From: Ga0077527 sp032128415
GTDB taxonomy: Bacteria; Pseudomonadota; Gammaproteobacteria; Burkholderiales; SG8-41
Assembly (NCBI GenBank): GCA_032128415.1
Contig: JAQBGW010000026.1
Location: 1-57,199, forward strand
Reading direction: 5' to 3'
Length of the DNA stretch: 57,199 nucleotides
Shown here: in pieces, positions 52,371 to 57,199 of the stretch
Layout: each line of letters opens with the position of its first letter
Position numbering within the stretch: position 1 is the first letter of the stretch
The notes under the pieces: generated by a model
Databases searched by the model: none
Told to the model about the DNA's origin: nothing
Seen by the model: only the letters and a program-made list of their open reading frames with translations
Program-made: the position numbers and the translations under genes

Positions 52371-53582
52371 ATGAGCCCATCCATACTCGAAAAAATTGAA
52401 ATGGCGCCCAAGGATCCCATCCTGGGCGTGACCGAGGCCTATCACGCCGACCAGAATCCGAAAAAGGTGAACCTCGGCGTCGGTATTTATATTGATGACG
52501 ACGGCAAGGTGCCGGTGCTGCAGTGCGTGCGTCGCGCCGAACAGAAATTGGTCGAGCTGCCGTTGCCGCGTGGCTATCTGCCCATCGATGGCATTGCCGC
52601 CTATGACCGTGCCGTGCAGGACGGGCTGTTCGGGGCAAACTCTGAACCCGTCAAATCGAGTCGAATTGTGACCGTGCAAACGCTGGGCGGCACCGGCGGA
52701 CTCAAAGTCGGCGGAGATTTCCTGCGCCGTTTCAATCCCGGCGCCGAGCTCTATATCAGCGATCCGAGCTGGGAAAACCATCGTGCTGTTTTTGAATATG
52801 CAGGCTTCACGGTAAAGACCTATCCCTACTATGACGCTGCCACCAACGGCGTCAGGTTTGATGCGATGCTGGCAGCATTCAAGGCGATGGCCAAAGGCAG
52901 TGTGGTCGTGCTGCATGCCTGCTGCCACAACCCCACTGGCATCGACCTGACTGCGACTCAATGGGAACAGGTCATCACCGTGGTCAAGCAGAGCGAACTG
53001 GTGCCCTTTCTCGACCTTGCCTATCAGGGCTTTGCCGATGGGCTGGAAGAAGACGCTGCTGTTGTACGACGGTTTGCAGCAGAATTTCCCGCGCTGTTCG
53101 TTGCCAGCTCGTTCTCCAAATCACTGTCGCTGTATGGCGAGCGCGTTGGCGCACTGAGCATAGTGACCGCCAGCAAGGAAGAGGCGGCGCGTACGCTGAG
53201 CCAGCTCAAGCGCGTGATCCGGACCAACTATTCCAACCCGCCTACCCATGGCGGCAAGGCGGTCGTGATGGTATTGACTACGCCGGAACTGCGGGTGCTG
53301 TGGGAACAAGAGCTGGGCGAAATGCGCGACCGCATCAAGGCCATGCGCCGCTTGCTCGTCGATAAAATTCGCGCGCTACGCGCGGATTTCGATATGGGCT
53401 TCATCGTTGAGCAGCGAGGCATGTTTTCCTACTCCGGCCTGACCAAAGAGCAGGTGGGCAAGCTGCGCGAGGAATATTCGATCTACGCGCTCGATAGCGG
53501 CCGCATTTGCGTCGCAGCACTGAATACAAAAAACATTGACTACGTTGCCGGGGCCATTGCCAAGGTGCTTGTTCAACGCTGA
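52371..53582 (+). CDS. Aromatic/aspartate aminotransferase, class I
   Basis: A 403-residue PLP enzyme of the TyrB/AspC subgroup (I-alpha). Features: VNLGVGIYIDDDGKVPVL, VTVQTLGGTGGLKVGGDFLR, VVLHACCHNPTGIDL (substrate Asn), LDLAYQGFADG with the PLP-ring Asp/Tyr pair, SSFSKSLSLYGERVGAL with the Schiff-base Lys, and QRGMFSYSGLTKEQV near the C-terminus. TyrB-like and AspC-like preference cannot be told by eye. It is divergent from uvrB. Confidence 0.95.
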   Translation: MSPSILEKIEMAPKDPILGVTEAYHADQNPKKVNLGVGIYIDDDGKVPVLQCVRRAEQKLVELPLPRGYLPIDGIAAYDRAVQDGLFGANSEPVKSSRIVTVQTLGGTGGLKVGGDFLRRFNPGAELYISDPSWENHRAVFEYAGFTVKTYPYYDAATNGVRFDAMLAAFKAMAKGSVVVLHACCHNPTGIDLTATQWEQVITVVKQSELVPFLDLAYQGFADGLEEDAAVVRRFAAEFPALFVASSFSKSLSLYGERVGALSIVTASKEEAARTLSQLKRVIRTNYSNPPTHGGKAVVMVLTTPELRVLWEQELGEMRDRIKAMRRLLVDKIRALRADFDMGFIVEQRGMFSYSGLTKEQVGKLREEYSIYALDSGRICVAALNTKNIDYVAGAIAKVLVQR

Positions 53583-53607
53583 AAAACGAGTATCTCCGGC
53601 ACTGACC

Positions 53608-53635
53608 ATAGCCGGCCTTTGGCCGGCTATTTCTT
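53608..53635 (+). terminator. Terminator of the aminotransferase, overlapping the converging gene's stop
   Basis: ATAGCCGGCC-TTT-GGCCGGCTAT, a perfect 10-bp stem, followed by TTCTTTTTG. The distal arm includes the stop codon of the minus-strand AsmA-like gene (53629-53627), so the two 3' ends overlap in the hairpin. Confidence 0.88.
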
Positions 53636-54985
53636 TTTGTCTTTGTTGCTGTCTGTGCCGCCGCCGAACAGGCTATCCACCCAATTGCCGACCTTGGCGC
53701 CCACCGCTGTGCCGACGCCTGGGCCAAGAATTGCCGTACCCGCTACTGCGCCCGCCACCGATGCCCCGGTGGGCAGGGCCCGCGGCGCATCGACCGTGCC
53801 ACTGATGTTCAACGGCACCGTAGCCGCAGCCAGCGATCCTGCATTGATCTGGGCGTTGATACGACCCGAAAGGACTTTGTTTGGCGCAATAGTTACATTG
53901 CCGTCTGCAGCCAGCGAACCGGATGCCACTTTCAGGTTGGTGATGCGTTGAGTGCCGCGATCCATCGCGAAATGTCCGGTCAGGGTTTCGAAACGTGTTT
54001 GGCCACTACTGTCCTTGGTAAGCAGGCTGGTCGCGGCTTTCTGGATGTCTATGCCCTGCAGTACGCCATCGCGAATGTCGAATGGCGTATCCAGCCTCAG
54101 CACTTTCATCAACTGATCCGCCTGGGGCGCACTCGCTGAGAACACCGGCTTTGCCGTTAACCGCCCACTCAGTTTGGTTTCCGGGGAAAACAGCGGCACG
54201 AGATCGCGCAGTTCAACAGTTGTGACCGTATAAGCCCCCTTTGCCTGCAAACCATCTTGCCAGCCAACGACGAATTTCCCGGTAACGGTGCCGCCGTACA
54301 TTTTGGCCCTGATGTCTGTGAAATTGGCGTCATTGAGCGTAGCCGTTCCCTTGATCAGCAATTCATCAAAAAGAATCGGCGGGCCGGCAGGCGGACGCCA
54401 GCCATTGGCTTGCACATCGAGACTGAAATTTTTTCCTGTAGGCTTGAGTGCTACTTTCAGCTTGCCGTCGCGCGTGCTGATGTCTGCTCGCTCAGGTGCG
54501 CCGGCATCCGTCAGCTGGATGCGAGCGTCGAATGGTCCGAAGTTCGCCTTCTGCAATTGCAGCAACGCGTTCTTCAGACGAATGGATTCCACGCGCACAG
54601 TGAATGCCGAGGGTTTTGCCTTGGGATCGGTTTCGATCCATTCCGGAATCTTGTCGATAGCCTGCTGATTGATAACCAGCCCATCAATTTCAACGCTGCG
54701 GATGATCTTGATGTCAGACAGCAATGACCACAGATCCGGAGTGACCGATACGCTGCCGACCTTGATGTCGCCGCCCTCGCCGACTTCAATGCCGTTCACG
54801 GTGATATGCGGCAGCGGCAAGCCAACCAGCTTCAGACTCTTCAGCCGTACCGGCGCCTTCAGCGCTGCCGAAGCCTTTTTCTCAATTTCCTGGCGGTAAT
54901 CATCTATGGAAACAAAGAATGGGATGACAGCCAGCGCTGTTATCAGGACCGCCAGCATTGCGGCCAGACGTTTTAACCACTTCAT
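53627..54985 (-). CDS. AsmA family protein
   Basis: A 452-residue envelope protein. An N-terminal membrane anchor (residues 5-25, LAAMLAVLITALAVIPFFV) leads into the AsmA beta-rich repeat domain (DDYRQEIEKKASAAL, VRLKSLKLVGLPLPHITVNG, NALLQLQKANFGPFDARI, LSGRLTAKPVFSASAPQAD, VASGSLAADGNVTIAPNKVL). The C-terminus has a Gly/Ala-rich GAVAGTAILGPGVGTAVGAK segment and a Lys-rich end. AsmA-like proteins are bridge-type lipid transport or outer-membrane homeostasis factors; the specific role here is unknown. Single-gene unit. Confidence 0.9.
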   Translation of the reverse strand: MKWLKRLAAMLAVLITALAVIPFFVSIDDYRQEIEKKASAALKAPVRLKSLKLVGLPLPHITVNGIEVGEGGDIKVGSVSVTPDLWSLLSDIKIIRSVEIDGLVINQQAIDKIPEWIETDPKAKPSAFTVRVESIRLKNALLQLQKANFGPFDARIQLTDAGAPERADISTRDGKLKVALKPTGKNFSLDVQANGWRPPAGPPILFDELLIKGTATLNDANFTDIRAKMYGGTVTGKFVVGWQDGLQAKGAYTVTTVELRDLVPLFSPETKLSGRLTAKPVFSASAPQADQLMKVLRLDTPFDIRDGVLQGIDIQKAATSLLTKDSSGQTRFETLTGHFAMDRGTQRITNLKVASGSLAADGNVTIAPNKVLSGRINAQINAGSLAAATVPLNISGTVDAPRALPTGASVAGAVAGTAILGPGVGTAVGAKVGNWVDSLFGGGTDSNKDKKK

Positions 54986-55086
54986 TTCGCGTGCTTTCCT
55001 GCGTTGACCGGGTATCTGGTGGCAGATAGAATACGCCCCTGCTCGCGTTCGTAAAACCCCGCTTTTACCGCGATTTACCGATTTAT

Positions 55087-55162
55087 TCCCCGATAGCTCA
55101 GTTGGTAGAGCACCTGACTGTTAATCAGGTTGTCCCTGGTTCGAGCCCAGGTCGGGGAGCCA
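55087..55162 (+). tRNA. tRNA-Asn (GTT anticodon)
   Basis: The 76 bases fold as a standard tRNA: acceptor arms TCCCCGA and TCGGGGA, D-loop AGCTCAGTTGGTAGAGC, anticodon arm CTGACTGTTAATCAG with GTT at 55120-55122, T-arm CCTGGTTCGAGCCCAGG, discriminator G, and CCA encoded. A terminator follows at once. Confidence 0.98.
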
Positions 55163-55169
55163 GATAAAA

Positions 55170-55195
55170 AAAGGCCCGCATACGAGCGGGCCTTT
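55170..55195. terminator. Bidirectional terminator between tRNA-Asn and the cyclase gene
   Basis: AAAGGCCCGC-ATACGA-GCGGGCCTTT forms a 10-bp stem. On the minus strand seven or more T follow directly, so it should end the cyclase gene's transcript very well; on the plus strand the following CGTTTTG ends the tRNA transcript. Confidence 0.9.
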
Positions 55196-55214
55196 CGTTT
55201 TGTGTTCAAGGAAT

Positions 55215-56708
55215 TTAGTCAGCAGCAAAATCCTTGATCTCGGTAATCTCGGTAATCGGCAAGGCGGCGATATCCTTCAATTTCTCGCCTTTGCCCGTGT
55301 TCAGATCGGTAAGGTTAGCCACGGTCGAGTAAGTGGAAGCCACAAAGATATCCTGGCCCTCATTCGATTTGCGCTGCACGCCGTACTTCACCTGTCGGCG
55401 CTCATCAGCGGTTAGCTTGCCGATCAGGTTTTTGGTTGCCCATACTGCACCGAAGCGGGCGAAATCCGACAACCGCGCCGCATGGTTGATGGTATCGCCC
55501 AGCACGGTAAATTCAACATGAGTTGCCGACTGGAAAGTGCCCAGCCACTCCTGCCCTTCATTGAGCCCGGAATTGAGATACAGCTCATTAGTCCAGCCCT
55601 TGCGCAACTGCCAATCCTTACTCAACCGGCGCATGACTTCGCGTATTTCGTGGGCTGCCAAAAGTGCATTCCAGACATAGTTGCAGTCGGGTTGCGGGAA
55701 AAAGTAATACACCATGCCATCGCCGGCATGCTTGCCATAGGTGCCGTAATGGCGCCGAAAAATCGGATCGACCGTGGACCATATCTGATTGATCAGCTCG
55801 AAATATTCCTCTGGCGGCAACTCAGCGCAAATCTTGGTGGATTGCTGCAAATCGGTGACTAGTACGGCAACATGAGTCAGCACCGGCAGACGCTTGCGCA
55901 ATAGATCGCGAATTACCAGGTCACGGCGCGCCAGCAGCGTCAGCAGGTCATCGGAGCCGCCATCCGCGGGCGCATGCACAAACAGTATCCCCTCGCGAAA
56001 CTGCACGGCATACAGGCAGATCTGAGGGCTATCCGCAGTGTCACCTTCTATAAACGTCTGCGTAATCAGCCGCGAGTCCGGGCACTCGGCTTCGTTGTAC
56101 AAACGCTCCAGCGTGCCCAGCTTCTCGCGAGGTATTTCACTGCACAAATTGAAGAAGCTGGATTTTGGCGCGCGCTGCTTGGCGATTCCAAAATGGAAAC
56201 GCAGGATCTCTTCCTGACTCGGTGTAGAAGCTGAAGCGAGCAGGAATTGAAATATATTGCGCGATTCGGTATCTGCAGGCAGTTGGTTAAAATTGCCCAG
56301 TACGCCGCTACGTGCTGCAGCATTGAACCAGATCAATTCAAAATTGTAATTGACCATATAGGCCGGATGGGCGATCTCCTCCACCGTCAACCGCGGCATT
56401 GCTCCGCGCCCCAATTCACCGGGAGCTGACCGGGCTGCCACAGCTTTCGCGCCGTCTGCCGCCACCGGCTGCGCAGTACTGAAATGCTCGGTTACCCTTG
56501 CCATGCTCCACCCCTCTTTTTTCAGATTTTGTATTTGCGTTATGCGTTGCACAACATCATCGGGAAAATAGCCAATACGAGGCGCTGAACCGTCTTTGGG
56601 GTCAGGAGCCAACACTTCAGGTTTGGGCACGATCCCACAACTAATGTAGTTGTTGAGAGTTGCTCTTGAAATACCTGTTTTTTCTAGTATTTCTTTGCTA
56701 TTAAGCAA
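55215..56708 (-). CDS. MerR-like HTH, PAS-like region and class III nucleotide cyclase in one protein
   Basis: A 497-residue protein beginning at TTG 56708 (AAGGGG about 9 nt upstream). Residues 1-75 are a MerR-like DNA-binding domain (EILEKTGISRATLNNYISCG, then PRIGYFPDDVVQRITQIQNL). Residues 110-250 resemble a PAS-like sensor (EEIAHPAYMVNYNFELIWFN). Residues 275-440 form a class III adenylate/guanylate cyclase domain with metal ligands D286 (VLVTDLQQST) and D330 (KHAGDGMVYYF), substrate-contacting K326, T401, and transition-state N408 and R412 (LGDTINHAARL). All catalytic residues seem to be present. Product (cAMP or cGMP) is not certain. No membrane helix. Confidence 0.88.
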   Translation of the reverse strand: MLNSKEILEKTGISRATLNNYISCGIVPKPEVLAPDPKDGSAPRIGYFPDDVVQRITQIQNLKKEGWSMARVTEHFSTAQPVAADGAKAVAARSAPGELGRGAMPRLTVEEIAHPAYMVNYNFELIWFNAAARSGVLGNFNQLPADTESRNIFQFLLASASTPSQEEILRFHFGIAKQRAPKSSFFNLCSEIPREKLGTLERLYNEAECPDSRLITQTFIEGDTADSPQICLYAVQFREGILFVHAPADGGSDDLLTLLARRDLVIRDLLRKRLPVLTHVAVLVTDLQQSTKICAELPPEEYFELINQIWSTVDPIFRRHYGTYGKHAGDGMVYYFFPQPDCNYVWNALLAAHEIREVMRRLSKDWQLRKGWTNELYLNSGLNEGQEWLGTFQSATHVEFTVLGDTINHAARLSDFARFGAVWATKNLIGKLTADERRQVKYGVQRKSNEGQDIFVASTYSTVANLTDLNTGKGEKLKDIAALPITEITEIKDFAAD

Positions 56709-56721
56709 AGCTGGACCCCTT

Positions 56722-56769
56722 AATTGGACTGTTGAATTAGTCAGTCCAATTAATTATTGGACAGTCCAA
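56722..56769. promoter_or_regulatory. Candidate operator with two palindromes upstream of the cyclase gene
   Basis: Two palindromes built from the same half-site TTGGAC: AATTGGACTG (56722-56731), 10 nt, CAGTCCAATT (56742-56751); and the perfect TTGGACAGTCCAA (56757-56769). They lie 14-61 nt before the TTG start, where a promoter should be, and suit autogenous control by a MerR-like protein. Binding is inference. Confidence 0.6.
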
Positions 56770-57199
56770 CATAGATTGTCAAGGTCAGTGCTGGGTAAAG
56801 GGTTAGTAAAGGACCTACAAGTGGTGGAAAAGCCACGGGCAAAGTTGCTGCCCAAGAATAGCCGGGCTACGGGTAGAAGATAAAAATAATAATTAAAACA
56901 ACAAGTTATAGAGATACGGCGCATCTCTGTGCCGAATGATACGCAGAGGGCTACGACGCAAATTCGACCGGCGGGTGGAACAGGTGCTGTACGCCCTGCA
57001 CCACCATCAACCCTGATGTTCGAGCACATTGATCTAGCCATTAACCCGCAGCAAGTCCGAGCCGCGCAACGCGCTCTGCATTTCCATGGTTTGTGAAAAC
57101 ACCGCCCAAGTCATCGGTTCGGGCAAAATGATTTCACGGTTTCGTCATGGCGATGATGCTAGCCATGTTCGTCCGGCACACCCATCCAGCGTTCCATGT
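56770..57199. other. Right-edge region, no supported gene
   Basis: 430 bases. I see no full gene. Two 26-codon plus-strand frames (56936-57016 and 57016-57096) touch in TGATG but carry no recognisable motif and no ribosome site. On the minus strand 57034-57145 reads REIILPEPMTWAVFSQTMEM-like residues, then ALRGSDLLRVNG and a stop, preceded in another frame by ERWMGVPDEHG; this may be the decayed end of a gene lying mostly outside the window. Confidence 0.4.

Noticed and set aside
56936..57096. Two coupled 26-codon plus-strand frames (TGATG overlap)
   Set aside because: Too short, no ribosome site and no motif; the overlap is likely chance.

Overview
The window reads as a chromosome segment of a betaproteobacterium, most likely Burkholderiales. 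The reasons are the gene order rne / rluC-HAD phosphatase-sppA / maf / yceD-rpmF-plsX-fabH-fabD-fabG-acpP-fabF-pabC-mltG-tmk-holB-tatD, a Bug (TctC) family solute receptor plus the remains of a second one, several TRAP transporter genes, and a moderately high G+C content. This placement rests on protein families and gene order read by eye; no database search was possible.

Left part (1-3.2 kb): the 3' end of a formate dehydrogenase operon. It holds the molybdopterin subunit (cut by the window edge), a four-cluster ferredoxin subunit, a small lipoprotein, a cytochrome b subunit and a small secreted Ala/Lys-rich protein, closed by a terminator. From 3.3 to 8.4 kb, on the minus strand, lies a TRAP transporter cassette (dctP-dctQ-dctM) followed by a DUF1330 gene, a decayed duplicate of that gene, a VOC-fold protein and a DctP-like receptor with no signal peptide. 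A quinone oxidoreductase, a Bug receptor and a Gfo/Idh/MocA oxidoreductase follow.

From 11.8 to 22.7 kb lies a molybdenum/tungsten island. moeA and a ModE-type regulator are on the minus strand. Diverging from them are a TupBCA tungstate transporter, a FecCD-type MolBC pair without its own receptor, ModABC, MobB, MoaD, and a MoaE that reads in frame into a membrane domain. Together these genes take up molybdate and tungstate and build the cofactor that enzymes such as the adjacent formate dehydrogenase need. The intergenic region between regulator and tupB carries repeated TTGCAT half-sites.

From 22.8 to 40.9 kb the content is housekeeping: glutaminase, RNase E, RluC, signal peptide peptidase, Maf, L32 (too short for ordinary ORF cut-offs), the fatty-acid synthesis cluster, MltG, thymidylate kinase, the DNA polymerase III delta' subunit and TatD. 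Two small genes of unknown function (41.0-42.0 kb) separate this from a five-gene minus-strand acyl-CoA catabolic operon (42.2-49.3 kb): ADP-forming acyl-CoA synthetase, acyl-CoA dehydrogenase, enoyl-CoA hydratase, 3-hydroxyacyl-CoA dehydrogenase and thiolase. The synthetase gene contains an in-frame REP-like palindrome.

Right part (49.4-57.2 kb): a decayed Bug receptor, a low-molecular-weight tyrosine phosphatase, UvrB, an aromatic aminotransferase, an AsmA-like protein, tRNA-Asn, and a protein joining a MerR-like DNA-binding domain, a PAS-like region and a class III nucleotide cyclase domain. Strong palindromes sit just upstream of that last gene. The most interesting candidates in the window are this DNA-binding cyclase with its palindromes, the MoaE-membrane fusion, and the three-transporter Mo/W island with its likely operator. 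No CRISPR array, intact insertion sequence or prophage was seen.
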